Positions 44,103 to 54,116 of a stretch of DNA of 64,000 nt are shown piece by piece. The translations under genes were made by a program, and so were the position numbers. Location: contig NZ_JAUFQR010000001.1 in assembly GCF_030409875.1 (NCBI RefSeq), positions 4,464,001-4,528,000 of the forward strand, written 5' to 3'. Position 1 is the stretch's first letter, and each line of letters opens with the position of its first letter. Origin of the DNA: Chryseobacterium tructae (GTDB lineage: Bacteria > Bacteroidota > Bacteroidia > Flavobacteriales > Weeksellaceae). Below the pieces are notes generated by a model. It saw only the letters and a list, made by a program, of their open reading frames with translations, was not told the origin of the DNA and made no database searches.

Positions 44103-46133
44103 ATGCACAAATATTTCTCTATTCTTTTTTTGAGCTTGAGTTCCATTATCAACGCCCAGGAATGGAAATTTTTAACTCCTGTAAAAGGATATTCTGTAAT
44201 TAGTAATTTAGAAGTCACTCCTAACCAAACCCTGTACCTTTTAGATAATACCAATCACTTAGGAATTGTTGCGTCCTCCAAAGATAGTGGAACAACCTGG
44301 CGAAAGCTTTTCAAGGATGGAGCACTGGATATACAGATGCTTAATGATAATGTAGGTTTTGTTTTAAAAGGTCATCAGATTTTTAAAACTACAAATGCCT
44401 TTACTACTTCTACTCCTTATAATGTAGGCGGAGATTTTTTGAACAAAATGTATTTTGTCAATGAATCCGTTGGCTTTGTTTGTGGTAATATAGGTGTAAT
44501 TTATAAAACCATAAATGGCGGAACCAATTTTACTCCTACATCCCTTTCAACCAATACTACCTTAAATGATGTTTTCTTTATCAATCCCAATATAGGATTT
44601 GTATCCGGGAATAACGGAACCTTATACAAAACAACCAATCAGGGTGCGACCTGGACTGCAACTTCGTTGAATACAACAGGACTTGAAAAAATCCTTTTTA
44701 TTAATGACACTGAAGGGTATGTTACAGGAAATACTGGTGGGATTTTCAAAACAACAGACCAGGGAAATACCTGGACTGCTCTAACGACCAACACCCAATA
44801 TCGTTTGTTTGATATAAAATACAATGCAGGAAAACTGTATGCTGTAGGTCAAGATAACAGATTATTAAAATCTTCAGATATGGGACAGACCTGGACACAA
44901 CAACGATTGATTGAGGCCTTTCCCTATAACGAGCTCTATTCCATAGCATTTATAAATAATAATATTATGATAGGAGGCAAGTCTAATATTTACAAATCTA
45001 CTGACGGAACAAACTGGAGCATCCAGGTACCCGGCGTATATAATTCTAGCTTAAAAAGTATTTCTTTTGGTAATGATGATAAAGGAACTATCGTTGGAAA
45101 TCAAAGTGGTTTTAGTGTAGTGTATTATACTGAAAATGGTGGCTATAATTGGGTCAACAAAAAAGCAACCTTTACTCTAGATGCTTTCAAAGGTGTACAC
45201 GTAAAAGAAAATGGCAAAGGAGTTCTCATTGCTAATGGAGGTCATTATTTTACATCCGATTTTGGCAAGACCTGGGACACCGGAACCACAACTAACCATC
45301 CTACATTTGTATCTCCTTTCTGGCTCAAAAACAATGGTGATCTTCTGCTAGGAACAGCATCTCCCTATTCCACACCTAACAATGGAATACATTTATTAAC
45401 AAATTCTTACACCTCACATTTTACCCCAACAGATAAAGTAGAAACCATACAGTTTTATAATGATATGATAGGCTATGCGGGAACATATAAGAATCTTTAT
45501 AAAACAACAGATGGTGGATTAACCTGGAATATCATCTATACCCTTCCCACATCCATAAACTACATCAATATTATTAATGCAAACAAGATACAGATAGGTA
45601 CTGACACTGGCGAATATTACATTAGTAATAATGCAGGTTCTACCTGGACGGAAAACACGAGCAATATCCGTTATCATTATATTGATGAGTTAACTGGTTA
45701 TTATTTTGACTCCGGTTTTAATATATACAGGACAACAGATGGAGGTCTAACCTCACAACTTGTTGTTCCAGAAAATAATGATATGGTATCCTTTAATGCT
45801 ATAAAATATTTTAAAAATAAAATCATTGCCGTTGGTACAAATTCAGATATTTTCATTGTAGAATTCCCTAACCAATCCCTTGGAACCAACGAAACTGAGA
45901 AAACAAAAGATAATCCAAGTATTCAGATATATCCTAATCCTACCACATCCTCAGTGTACTTTAAAACACCAGTAGCTTTAGATAAAGTTCAGGTTTATGA
46001 TATTCAGGGAAAAATAATGGCATTTACCAAAGAGAGCAATGGAATTAATATCTCACAACTGGAACCCGGAGTTTATTTTGTGAAATTTGAATCCAATGGA
46101 AAATGGTTCACCCAAAAAATAATAAAAAATTAA
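44103..46133 (+). CDS. Secreted YCF48/BNR-like propeller protein with T9SS tail
   Basis: Protein of 676 residues. Signal peptide ending SSIINAQ, then many repeats with the pattern K-T-T-D/N-x-G-x-T-W (NQGATWTATSL, DQGNTWTALTT, TDGGLTWNIIY), the BNR/YCF48 beta-propeller type found in photosystem assembly factors and sialidase-like proteins. The C-terminal 75 residues are a type A sorting domain: IQIYPNPTTSSVYFKT, VQVYDIQGKI and LEPGVYFVKFE. Secreted through the type IX system to the cell surface; function unknown. Confidence 0.88.
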   Translation: MHKYFSILFLSLSSIINAQEWKFLTPVKGYSVISNLEVTPNQTLYLLDNTNHLGIVASSKDSGTTWRKLFKDGALDIQMLNDNVGFVLKGHQIFKTTNAFTTSTPYNVGGDFLNKMYFVNESVGFVCGNIGVIYKTINGGTNFTPTSLSTNTTLNDVFFINPNIGFVSGNNGTLYKTTNQGATWTATSLNTTGLEKILFINDTEGYVTGNTGGIFKTTDQGNTWTALTTNTQYRLFDIKYNAGKLYAVGQDNRLLKSSDMGQTWTQQRLIEAFPYNELYSIAFINNNIMIGGKSNIYKSTDGTNWSIQVPGVYNSSLKSISFGNDDKGTIVGNQSGFSVVYYTENGGYNWVNKKATFTLDAFKGVHVKENGKGVLIANGGHYFTSDFGKTWDTGTTTNHPTFVSPFWLKNNGDLLLGTASPYSTPNNGIHLLTNSYTSHFTPTDKVETIQFYNDMIGYAGTYKNLYKTTDGGLTWNIIYTLPTSINYINIINANKIQIGTDTGEYYISNNAGSTWTENTSNIRYHYIDELTGYYFDSGFNIYRTTDGGLTSQLVVPENNDMVSFNAIKYFKNKIIAVGTNSDIFIVEFPNQSLGTNETEKTKDNPSIQIYPNPTTSSVYFKTPVALDKVQVYDIQGKIMAFTKESNGINISQLEPGVYFVKFESNGKWFTQKIIKN

Positions 46134-46141
46134 AAATACTG

Positions 46142-46174
46142 AAGAAGCTCTCGGAATTCCGAGAGCTTCTTTTC
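46142..46174 (+). terminator. Terminator of the T9SS propeller gene
   Basis: Palindrome AAGAAGCTCTCGGAA and its complement, then T-rich tail. Confidence 0.85.
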
Positions 46175-46235
46175 CAATAAAGGTGCAAGTTTATAAAGCA
46201 TTTAATACTTTTGCATAAATAAAGAGGAGTACAGC

Positions 46236-46841
46236 ATGACGTTTGAATACAAAACCATAGAAAAACCCATAGAAAATACTTTATTAAAAGAAAAAGGAAG
46301 CAAGTTTATCGGATTTGCTTTCCCGGTTACCAATGAAAAAGAACTAAAGGCTGCATTGGAAAAGATCAGGGAAGAACATCCAAAAGCAACACATCACTGT
46401 TATGCTTTCAGAATGGGATTAAATGGTGAAAACTATCGTGCTAATGATGATGGTGAACCTTCCGGAAGCGCGGGACTCCCTATTTATAACCAACTTTTAG
46501 CTAATGAAATAACCAATGTTCTTGTTATTTCAGTTCGTTATTATGGGGGAACAAAACTAGGGGTTTCAGGGCTAGTAAAAGCCTATAAAGAATCTGCTAA
46601 AATCACCTTAGAAGAAGCCAATATCATCACAAGAGAACTGGAAACAGAAATTGAAATTCAATTCAACTTTAACCAACAAAACATTATTTTCACTTTGCTG
46701 TCAAAATTTGATGCTAAGGTTCTCAATTTCGATGCTAACGAAAACTGTATTCTTACCGCTTCATTAAAGCTGGCTCAAAAAGAAAGCATTTCAGAAAAAC
46801 TATCAGAAATGCAACATGTTTCATTCGAGTTCAACGATTAG
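46236..46841 (+). CDS. YigZ/IMPACT family protein
   Basis: Protein of 201 residues. N-terminal IMPACT domain: KGSKFIGFAFPV, THHCYAFRMG near 66-75, NDDGEPSGSAGLPIYNQL near 83-100 and ISVRYYGGTKLGVSGLVKAY near 108-127; a small ferredoxin-like C-terminal domain follows. Bacterial members such as YigZ bind nucleic acid or modulate translation, with no proven reaction. Its convergent neighbour is the zinc peptidase. Confidence 0.88.
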   Translation: MTFEYKTIEKPIENTLLKEKGSKFIGFAFPVTNEKELKAALEKIREEHPKATHHCYAFRMGLNGENYRANDDGEPSGSAGLPIYNQLLANEITNVLVISVRYYGGTKLGVSGLVKAYKESAKITLEEANIITRELETEIEIQFNFNQQNIIFTLLSKFDAKVLNFDANENCILTASLKLAQKESISEKLSEMQHVSFEFND

Positions 46842-46862
46842 TCTACAACTTATCCTCATCAA

Positions 46863-46894
46863 TAAAAAAAACATCTCAGAAAATATCTGAGATG
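46863..46894 (-). terminator. Terminator of the zinc peptidase gene
   Basis: Minus strand hairpin CATCTCAGA/TCTGAGATG with nine T. Confidence 0.85.
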
Positions 46895-46923
46895 CTCTAT
46901 ATTTCATTTGAAGCTAAAGATCA

Positions 46924-47633
46924 TTAATCTCTTCTTCCACCAAGAAGCAAAGATCCCCAGTAAAGAAGCTGAGCCAAAGATCCTAAAGCTGCCACCACAT
47001 AAGTTCTTGCAGCCCATTTTAAACTATCCTGAACTCCAACAAACTCTTCAGCTGTTACTGTTCCTGTATCTTTAAGCCATTTCATGGCTCTGTTACTGGC
47101 ATCATATTCTACCGGCAATGTTACAAAAGCAAACAATGTTGTCACGGCAAACATCGCTACTCCAATAGCCAAAATAGCCGTATTTCCGTTAGGATTATCT
47201 ACAGTTCTGGTGGCTGCCATGATCGCAATACCTGCAATAAGGACAAACTGCATTAGATTGGAACTTATATTAACAACAGGAACTAATTTTGAACGTAAAT
47301 TCAACATTGAGTATCCTACCGCATGTTGTACGGCATGTCCACATTCATGAGCTGCCACAGCTGCCGCTGCTGCATTTCTTTGCATATATACGCCTTCAGA
47401 AAGATTTACTGTTTATCTGCCGGATTATAATGATCCGTCAACTGCCCGGGAACTGATATTACCTGAACATCATTAATCCCGTTATCTCGCAACATTTTTT
47501 CCGCTACTTCTTTTCCCGAAAGGCCATTTCGAAGATGTACGTTGGAATAATATTCAAATTTTGATTTCAACCTGGACGAAACCCACCAGCTCACCAGCAT
47601 TGAAATACCAATAATGATATAATAACCCGTCAT
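46924..47633 (-). pseudogene. YugP-type membrane zinc metallopeptidase, frameshifted
   Basis: Frames 47406-47633 and 46924-47385 form one protein of about 235 residues. At about 47409-47414 GATAAACAGTAA needs one more A, giving ADKTVNLSEGVYMQRNAAA. It has an N-terminal membrane helix (YIIIGISMLVSWW), the zinc site HECGHAVQH, two further helices and a C-terminal GGR. Neutral zinc metallopeptidases of this family (PF04298) sit in the membrane; substrate unknown. The homopolymer loss points to a sequencing error. Confidence 0.85.
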
Positions 47634-47708
47634 TTTTATTTAGATTTTGTGTTCAATTTTTAAGCATAATGATATAAAAACTGTGCCAAAGTATAAGATA
47701 TTATTATT

Positions 47709-47716
47709 TATATTTG
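47709..47716 (+). promoter_or_regulatory. Minus-7 box TATATTTG of the GNAT gene
   Basis: Fits TAnnTTTG, 24 bases before the ATG at 47740. Confidence 0.5.
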
Positions 47717-47739
47717 TCATTAAATTACCATCAAAAGTT

Positions 47740-48873
47740 ATGTCTAAGATTTCAATTATTGAAGTAAAAACAGCTGATCAACTCAAGCAATTCGTAAAAT
47801 TTCCGATGGATCTGTATAAGAACAACCCCTACTATGTTCCATCTTTTATTAAAGACGAAATGAACATTTGGAATGCTAAGGAAAATCCAGCCTTACACTA
47901 TTCAGAATCCAAACAATTTCTAGCACTGAAAGACCATAAAGTAGTTGGAAGAATTGCTGTTATTATTAATCATAAGGAAGAGAAAGAATTAGGGATAAAA
48001 AAGGTACGTTTCGGATGGATAGATTTCATAGATGATCAAGAAGTTTCTAAAGCTTTAATTCAACTTGCTGTTGATTATGCTAAAGAACATGGCATAGATC
48101 AGATTGAAGGCCCTATGGGATTCACGAATCTTGATAAGGCAGGAATGCTTACCATGGGGTTTGATAAACTGGCAACCATGATTGGAATTTACAATCATGA
48201 ATATTATCCAAAACATCTTGAAAATCTTGGATTAACTAAGGAAAAAGAATGGGTAGAATACGAAATGAATTTCCCTAAAGTCCTTCCTGAAAAAGTAGAA
48301 AAATTCAGTGGATTAATTGCACAAAAGTACAAACTCAAGGTTCTTAAATTTAAATCTAAGGATGAAATTCTTCCTTACGTAGAGCCTATGTTTCAACTTT
48401 TAGATGAAACCTATAAACACCTTTCCACTTATACTCCAATTTCAGAAGAACAGATCAAAACATATAAAGAAAAATACTTCCCTTTTATTGATAAAAACTA
48501 TGTAATCTGTGTGGTAGACGAAAACCAGCAGCTGGTTTCTTTCGCCATCACGATGCCTTCTTATTCAAAAGCTTTACAAAAATCTAAAGGAAAATTATTT
48601 CCGTTTGGATGGTGGCATTTCTTACAAGCCGGAAAAAAGAATGATCGTGCTAATTTTTACCTGATCGGAATTCATCCTGAGTATCAAAGACGTGGCGTAA
48701 CAGCCATTATCTTTAAAGAAATTTTTGTGCGTTTTACAAGTATGGGAATTAATTTTGCTGAAACCAATCCTGAGCTGGAAGAAAACAAAAGTGTTCAGCT
48801 TTTATGGCAGGACTACAACCCTGTGAATCATAAAAGAAGAAGAACGTACTCGATGAATATAAATGATAAATAA
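47740..48873 (+). CDS. GNAT-family acyltransferase-like protein
   Basis: Protein of 377 residues from the ATG at 47740, the first start after the promoter. The C-terminal half carries a GNAT-like fold: YLIGIHPEYQRRGVTAIIFK with the acetyl-CoA loop QRRGV, then FAETNPELEENKSV and LWQDYNPVNHKRRRTY. The N-terminal half is a second diverged GNAT-like unit (EGPMGFTNLDKAGMLTMGFD). A conserved Bacteroidota family whose substrate is unknown to me. Confidence 0.75.
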   Translation: MSKISIIEVKTADQLKQFVKFPMDLYKNNPYYVPSFIKDEMNIWNAKENPALHYSESKQFLALKDHKVVGRIAVIINHKEEKELGIKKVRFGWIDFIDDQEVSKALIQLAVDYAKEHGIDQIEGPMGFTNLDKAGMLTMGFDKLATMIGIYNHEYYPKHLENLGLTKEKEWVEYEMNFPKVLPEKVEKFSGLIAQKYKLKVLKFKSKDEILPYVEPMFQLLDETYKHLSTYTPISEEQIKTYKEKYFPFIDKNYVICVVDENQQLVSFAITMPSYSKALQKSKGKLFPFGWWHFLQAGKKNDRANFYLIGIHPEYQRRGVTAIIFKEIFVRFTSMGINFAETNPELEENKSVQLLWQDYNPVNHKRRRTYSMNINDK

Positions 48874-48932
48874 TTGAGGACAATATCATGTTCTCACTCT
48901 AACACTCTCCCACCTTCAAACCCCTTCACCTC

Positions 48933-49109
48933 ATGAAGCCACAACTTATCATTTTCGCTGCTTTAATTGCAGGATTTATTGCGTATAACTTCTTTTTCCA
49001 ATCGCAGGATGGGAGAACAAATACAGTGATCAATATCGTTTTTGCGAGTGTTCTTTTTGGATATATTGCATTTATGGCTTACGCTCTTCTTAAAAAAATG
49101 AAGAAATAA
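48933..49109 (+). CDS. Small two-helix membrane protein
   Basis: Fifty-eight residues starting MKPQLIIFAALIAGFIAY with a second hydrophobic segment IVFASVLFGYIAFMAYALL and a lysine-rich end KKMKK. It sits 59 bases after the GNAT gene and 122 bases before nuoA. Not long enough for standard tracks; the two clean transmembrane helices and positive-inside end support it as real. Confidence 0.6.
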   Translation: MKPQLIIFAALIAGFIAYNFFFQSQDGRTNTVINIVFASVLFGYIAFMAYALLKKMKK

Positions 49110-49200
49110 TTCGTTATTTTTATTGATTCTAAATTGTAGGTTTTCTCTATTTTCACCCTACTTTTAAGCTGATAAATTTCATGCTTTCTTGTTTATTCGT

Positions 49201-49208
49201 TAAATTTG
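49201..49208 (+). promoter_or_regulatory. Probable minus-7 box of the nuo operon (TAAATTTG)
   Basis: Matches TAnnTTTG, 24 bases before the nuoA ATG; no well-spaced TTG seen. Confidence 0.5.
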
Positions 49209-49231
49209 CAAATTGAGATAATAATGCAAAA

Positions 49232-49603
49232 ATGAATTTACCTGAAAGTTATATTCCAATACTAATCCAAGCAGGTGTAGCAGTAGGATTTGTCGCTGTT
49301 TCATTGCTTGGTGCACATTTCTTAGGACCAAAACAGAAAAAAGGAGATTCTGTAAAAAATCAAAGCTGGGAATGTGGAGTTCCTAGTGAAGGAAATGCTA
49401 GAACACCGTTTTCAATTAAATATTTCCTGACTGCGGTATTGTTTGTACTATTCGATATTGAAATCGTATTCTTTTATCCTTATGCGGTAAACTTCAGAGA
49501 ATTCGGTATGGAAGGATTCCTAGCTGTGCTTACGTTCGTTGCGATTTTCTTCGTAGCGTTTTTCTATGTATGGAAACGTGGAGCACTAGATTGGGATAAA
49601 TAA
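49232..49603 (+). CDS. nuoA: NADH-quinone oxidoreductase subunit A
   Basis: Protein of 123 residues with three membrane helices. The conserved loop KNQSWECGVPSEGNARTPF is present near 47-65, followed by FSIKYFLTAVLFVLFDIEIV with the conserved acidic pair and a C-terminal helix. Membrane subunit of complex I at the junction with the peripheral arm. First gene of the 13-cistron operon. Confidence 0.96.
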   Translation: MNLPESYIPILIQAGVAVGFVAVSLLGAHFLGPKQKKGDSVKNQSWECGVPSEGNARTPFSIKYFLTAVLFVLFDIEIVFFYPYAVNFREFGMEGFLAVLTFVAIFFVAFFYVWKRGALDWDK

Positions 49604-49704
49604 ATTTTAACATTAAAAGATTGAATTTATTTAAGTAATTTAAAGATTGCTAAGGTTTTATTTTTTAATCTTTAAATATTTTAATCTTTAAATATTTACT
49701 AAAA

Positions 49705-50265
49705 ATGTCAGATAAAAAACCAGTAATAAGAACAGATGCACCTGCTCCCGAAGGATATGAAGGAGAAGGGTTTTTCGCAACAAAACTGAGCAGTGTAATC
49801 GGGATGGCAAGAAAGTTTTCACTTTGGCCATTGCCATTTGCTACCTCTTGTTGTGGTATTGAGTTTATGGCTACCCTAAACCCTACTTATGACGCTTCAA
49901 GATTTGGTATGGAAAGAAACTCTTTCTCTCCAAGACAAGCGGACATGCTAATGGTTTGCGGAACTATATCAAAAAAATTAGGACCAGTCCTAAAAGAAGT
50001 ATATACTCAGATGGCTGAGCCAAAATGGGTAGTCGCTGTTGGAGCTTGTGCTTCCAGTGGTGGTATTTTCGATACCTATTCCGTTCTTCAGGGAATTGAT
50101 AAAATTATTCCGGTAGACGTTTATGTTCCTGGATGTCCTCCAAGACCTGAACAGATCATTGAAGGAGTAATGCAGGTACAAGCTCTTGCAGAAAGCGAAA
50201 GCATCAGAAGAAGGGATATGCCTGAATATCAAAAATTATTAGATTCTTACAACATAAGCAACTAA
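49705..50265 (+). CDS. nuoB: NADH-quinone oxidoreductase subunit B
   Basis: Protein of 186 residues. Binds cluster N2: the tandem cysteines in FATSCCGIEFMA near 48-59, VAVGACASSGGIF near 111-123 and VPGCPPRPEQII near 142-153. Carries the last iron-sulfur cluster before the quinone. The 101-base spacer before it is AT-rich. Confidence 0.97.
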   Translation: MSDKKPVIRTDAPAPEGYEGEGFFATKLSSVIGMARKFSLWPLPFATSCCGIEFMATLNPTYDASRFGMERNSFSPRQADMLMVCGTISKKLGPVLKEVYTQMAEPKWVVAVGACASSGGIFDTYSVLQGIDKIIPVDVYVPGCPPRPEQIIEGVMQVQALAESESIRRRDMPEYQKLLDSYNISN

Positions 50266-50270
50266 ACGGA

Positions 50271-50765
50271 ATGACAAACGAATTTGTATTAGAAGCAATC
50301 ACCAGAGAATTTCCGGAATCTGTCATTTCAAGTTCAGAGCCTTATGGAATGTTAACGATTGAAGTGAAGAAAGAAGATATTAAGAAGATTATTCACTATC
50401 TTAAAGATTCATCACTGGAATTTAATTTCCTTACAGATATCTGCGGAATCCATTATCCTGAATTCCCGGAAAAGGAAATAGGTGTTGTATATCATTTACA
50501 TAATATGATGGCCAATTTCAGATTACGTCTGAAGATCTTTATGTCCAGAGAAAATATCGAAGTAGACTCTCTTACTGACTTATATGCCGGTGCTAACTGG
50601 ATGGAAAGAGAAACCTATGACTTTTATGGGATCAAATTTAAAGGACACCCGGATCTTAGACCTATTTTGAATATGGAAGATCTTGGATACCACCCAATGT
50701 TGAAGGAATATCGCCTTGAAGATGGTACAAGAACCGACAAGAACGATAACATGTTTGGAAGATAA
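50271..50765 (+). CDS. nuoC: NADH-quinone oxidoreductase subunit C
   Basis: Protein of 164 residues, the 30-kDa subunit family: FLTDICGIHYPE near 59-70, VVYHLHNM, and the signature ANWMERETYDFYGIKFKGHP near 105-124 ending in LRPILNMED. Peripheral-arm scaffold next to NuoD. Five bases separate it from nuoB. Confidence 0.96.
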   Translation: MTNEFVLEAITREFPESVISSSEPYGMLTIEVKKEDIKKIIHYLKDSSLEFNFLTDICGIHYPEFPEKEIGVVYHLHNMMANFRLRLKIFMSRENIEVDSLTDLYAGANWMERETYDFYGIKFKGHPDLRPILNMEDLGYHPMLKEYRLEDGTRTDKNDNMFGR

Positions 50766-50769
50766 AAAT

Positions 50770-50831
50770 AATGCAATAAGCAATAAGCAGTAAGTGATAA
50801 GCTTAAAGCCTATAGCCTATAGCCTAAAGCA
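50770..50831. repeat. Word-repeat spacer, family A
   Basis: Made of near copies of AATAAGC and AAGCCTATAGCCTATAGCC; similar words occur in spacers at 52704-52746 and 54991-55027. Confidence 0.55.
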
Positions 50832-50839
50832 TTTAAATT

Positions 50840-52061
50840 ATGAAAGATAACTCATTATCTAATATACTAAACCAGTACGAAAGTAAGGAACAGATTGACG
50901 GACAATTATACACCCTCAATTTAGGACCTACTCACCCTGCTACTCACGGGATTTTCCAGAATATCTTAACGATGGACGGAGAAAGAATCCTTCATGCTGA
51001 GCAAACGGTAGGATATATCCACAGAGCATTTGAGAAAATTTCTGAAAGAAGAAACTACTCTCAGATCACTACCCTTACTGACCGTATGAATTACTGTTCT
51101 GCCCCGATCAACAATTTGGGTTGGCACATGACAGTAGAAAAGCTGATCGGCGTTGAAGTTCCAAAACGTGTAGACTATATGCGTGTTATCCTAATGGAAT
51201 TAGCAAGAATCGGTGACCACCTGATTTGTAACGGGGTAACCGGGATGGACTCAGGAGCAATTACAGGTCTTACTTATATGTTCATCGAAAGAGAGCGTAT
51301 TTATGATATGTATGAGCAGATCTGTGGGGCAAGGATGACTACCAATATGGGAAGAATTGGAGGATTCGAAAGAGATTCACTCCTAAGTTCCATGAGTTAT
51401 TACAAGATTTCTTAAAAACTTTCCCAGCAAGATTTAAAGAATTCGGTACTTTATTAGAAAGAAACAGAATTTTCATGGACAGAACCATCGGTACAGGAGC
51501 AATCTCTGCCGAAAGAGCATTAAGCTACGGCTTTACAGGTCCAAACCTACGTGCAGCAGGAGTAGATTACGATGTGAGAGTTGCACAGCCTTATTCATCA
51601 TACGAAGATTTCGACTTCATTATTCCTGTAGGAACATCAGGAGATACTTACGACCGTTCATGGTTCGTCAACAAGAAATCTGGGAATCACTTAAAATTAT
51701 CAAACAAGCATACGAAAATCTTCCGGAAGGACCATTCCACGCGGATGTTCCTGATTTCTATCTTCCTGAAAAGGCAGATGTGTATCAAAAAATGGAAGCA
51801 TTGATCTACCACTTCAAAATTGTAATGGGAGAAACTGATGTACCGAAAGGGGAAGTTTACCATGCTGTAGAAGGTGGAAACGGAGAATTAGGTTTCTATC
51901 TTGTGAGTGATGGAGGAAGAAGCCCTTACAGACTTCATTTCAGAAGACCATGTTTCATCTACTATCAGGCCTATCCTGAAATGATTACAGGTTCTGTAAT
52001 TTCAGATGCCATTGTAACGATGTGTAGTATGAATATTATTGCGGGAGAATTAGACGCATAA
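50840..52061 (+). pseudogene. nuoD: NADH-quinone oxidoreductase subunit D, two frameshifts
   Basis: Three frames make one 407-residue NuoD. Near 51376 GATTCACTCC lacks one T (restoring ERDFTPKFHELLQDFL); near 51657 CGTTCATGG lacks one T (restoring TYDRFMVRQQEIWESL). Recognisable motifs are LGPTHPATHGIF near 29-40, HRAFEKISERRNY, MNYCSAPINNLGW, RIGDHLICNG and the end MCSMNIIAGELDA. It holds part of the quinone site. nuoD is normally required for complex I, and the rest of the operon is intact, so both breaks are almost surely sequencing errors. Confidence 0.93.
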
Positions 52062-52074
52062 AAAAAGAAGAAGT

Positions 52075-52160
52075 AAGACATCAGATTTCAGATGTTAGAC
52101 TCTTCGCTTTGTATATAAATTTAAAATCTGATGTCTGAAATCTGGCATCTGAAATCTTAG
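52075..52160. repeat. Word-repeat spacer, family B
   Basis: Repeats ATCAGATTTCAGATGTTAGA and the near complement TCTGATGTCTGAAATCTGGC, so it can fold back. Related words occur at 56050, 57290 and 62255. Confidence 0.55.
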
Positions 52161-52167
52161 ATAAAAA

Positions 52168-52677
52168 ATGAGCGAAACAATAGCTTTTAAACCGGAAAGT
52201 TTAGCACAGGTACACAAAATTATCGCAAGATATCCTGAAGGAAGACAAAAATCTGCTCTTCTTCCTGTACTTCACTTGGCACAGAAAGAATTCGGAGGAT
52301 GGTTAGATGTTCCTGTTATGGATTATGTTGCCGGACTATTAAGTATCAAACCAATCGAAGTATATGAAGTAGCTACTTTCTATACAATGTTCAACATGAA
52401 GCCTGTAGGTAAATATGTTTTAGAGGTTTGCAGAACAGGACCGTGTATGGTTTGTGGAAGCGAGAAGATCCTTGACCATATCAGAACGAAACTGAATATT
52501 AAGGATGGTGAAACTACTGAAGACGGTATGTTCACATTAAAGCCTGCTGAATGTCTTGGAGCATGTGGATATGCACCAATGTTACAGCTTGGAAAATTCT
52601 TTCATGAAAATTTAACGATAGAAAAAGTAGATGAAATCCTTGATCTTTGCAGACAGGGACAAGTTGCTTTAGACTAA
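52168..52677 (+). CDS. nuoE: NADH-quinone oxidoreductase subunit E
   Basis: Protein of 169 residues. Thioredoxin-like [2Fe-2S] site: VCRTGPCMVCGSEKI near 90-104 and PAECLGACGYAPML near 130-143. Works with NuoF in the NADH dehydrogenase module. Start 106 bases after nuoD, behind the family B spacer. Confidence 0.96.
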   Translation: MSETIAFKPESLAQVHKIIARYPEGRQKSALLPVLHLAQKEFGGWLDVPVMDYVAGLLSIKPIEVYEVATFYTMFNMKPVGKYVLEVCRTGPCMVCGSEKILDHIRTKLNIKDGETTEDGMFTLKPAECLGACGYAPMLQLGKFFHENLTIEKVDEILDLCRQGQVALD

Positions 52678-52703
52678 ATAAATTTTAACAAATTAAAAAT
52701 AGC

Positions 52704-52746
52704 ATAAGTTAGAAGCCAAAAGCCAATAGCTGACCGCTAAAAGCAT
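52704..52746. repeat. Word-repeat spacer, family A
   Basis: AGAAGCCAAAAGCCAATAGC followed by TGACCGCTAAAAGC; same word type as 50770-50831. Confidence 0.5.
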
Positions 52747-52754
52747 AATATACA

Positions 52755-54111
52755 ATGAGTAAAAAACTTTTACTTAAAGACGCACATATAGAAGGTATCC
52801 GCTACTTTGAAACTTACCGTAAACAAGGAGGTTATACAGCAGCTGAAAAAGCCTTGAAAATGACTCCTGACGAAATTCTTGAAGAAGTAAAAGCTTCAGG
52901 ATTAAGAGGCCGTGGTGGAGCTGGATTCCCAACGGGCATGAAATGGAGCTTTTTAGCAAAACCAGAAGGCGTTCCAAGACACCTTGTGGTAAATGCGGAT
53001 GAATCTGAGCCTGGAACATTCAAGGACAGATATCTGATGGAGTTCCTTCCTCACCTATTGATTGAAGGAATGCTAATTTCATCTTACTGTTTAGGTTCAA
53101 ATGTTTCTTATATCTATATCCGTGGAGAATATTCATGGATTCCTGATATCCTTGAAGAAGCTATTGAAGAAGCTAAAGCAGCAGGATTTAGGTAAAAATA
53201 TTTTAGGAACCGGTTTCGACTGTGAAATCTATGTACAGAGAGGTGGTGGAGCTTATATTTGCGGTGAAGAAACTGCATTGCTTGAATCCCTTGAAGGAAA
53301 AAGAGGTAATCCAAGATTAAAACCACCATTCCCGGCTGTAAAAGGTCTTTGGGAAAGACCAACAGTGGTAAACAATGTTGAGTCTATTGCAGCCATCGTT
53401 CCAATCATTGATATTACAGGTGCTGAGTATGCTAAAATCGGTGTAGGAAGATCTACAGGTACGAAATTGATTTCAGCTTGTGGAAACATCAACAAACCGG
53501 GTGTATACGAAATTGATATGACCATTACTGTAGAAGAATTCATCTATTCTGATGAGTATTGTGGTGGTATTAAAGACGGAAAAAGATTAAAGGCTTGTAT
53601 TCCTGGAGGAAGTTCTGTTCCAATTGTTCCAGCTAATCTATTGCTGAGAACCGTGAACGGAGAGCCAAGATATATGAACTATGAATCATTAGCAGATGGT
53701 GGCTTTGCTACCGGAACAATGATGGGTTCAGGAGGATTCATCGTTTTAGACGAAGACCAGTGTATTGTAGATCACACAATGACTTTAGCCAGATTTTATC
53801 ACCATGAAAGTTGTGGACAATGTACACCTTGCCGTGAAGGAACAGGATGGATGCATAAAATCTTAAAGAAAATTGAAAAAGGAGAAGGAAAAATGGAAGA
53901 TATCGATCTACTTTGGGATATCCAGAGAAAAATCGAAGGAAACACGATCTGTCCATTGGGAGATGCAGCAGCTTGGCCTGTTGCAGCAGCAATTCGTCAC
54001 TTCAGAGATGAATTTGAGTGGCACGTGAAAAACCCTGAGTTATCTCAGACCCAAAATTATGGATTGGCACATTATGCAGATCCTATCCCGGCTGTTGAAA
54101 AGAATGCATAG
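52755..54111 (+). pseudogene. nuoF: NADH-quinone oxidoreductase subunit F, frameshifted
   Basis: Frames 52755-53195 and 53101-54111 make one 450-residue NuoF. At about 53188-53192 GGATTTAGG lacks two T or has one extra; with two more T the join reads AKAAGFLGKNILGTGFD, the usual family sequence. FMN and NADH sites RGRGGAGFPTGMKW near 51-64 and GAYICGEETALLESL, cluster N3 cysteines in ESCGQCTPCREGT and CPLGDAAAW. Binds NADH and FMN. Ends five bases before the inserted outer-membrane-like gene. Confidence 0.93.
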
Positions 54112-54116
54112 TTGAA

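Noticed and set aside
50840..52061. nuoD as a true pseudogene
   Set aside because: Both breaks are one-base losses in T runs and the remaining operon is intact, so sequencing error is far more likely.
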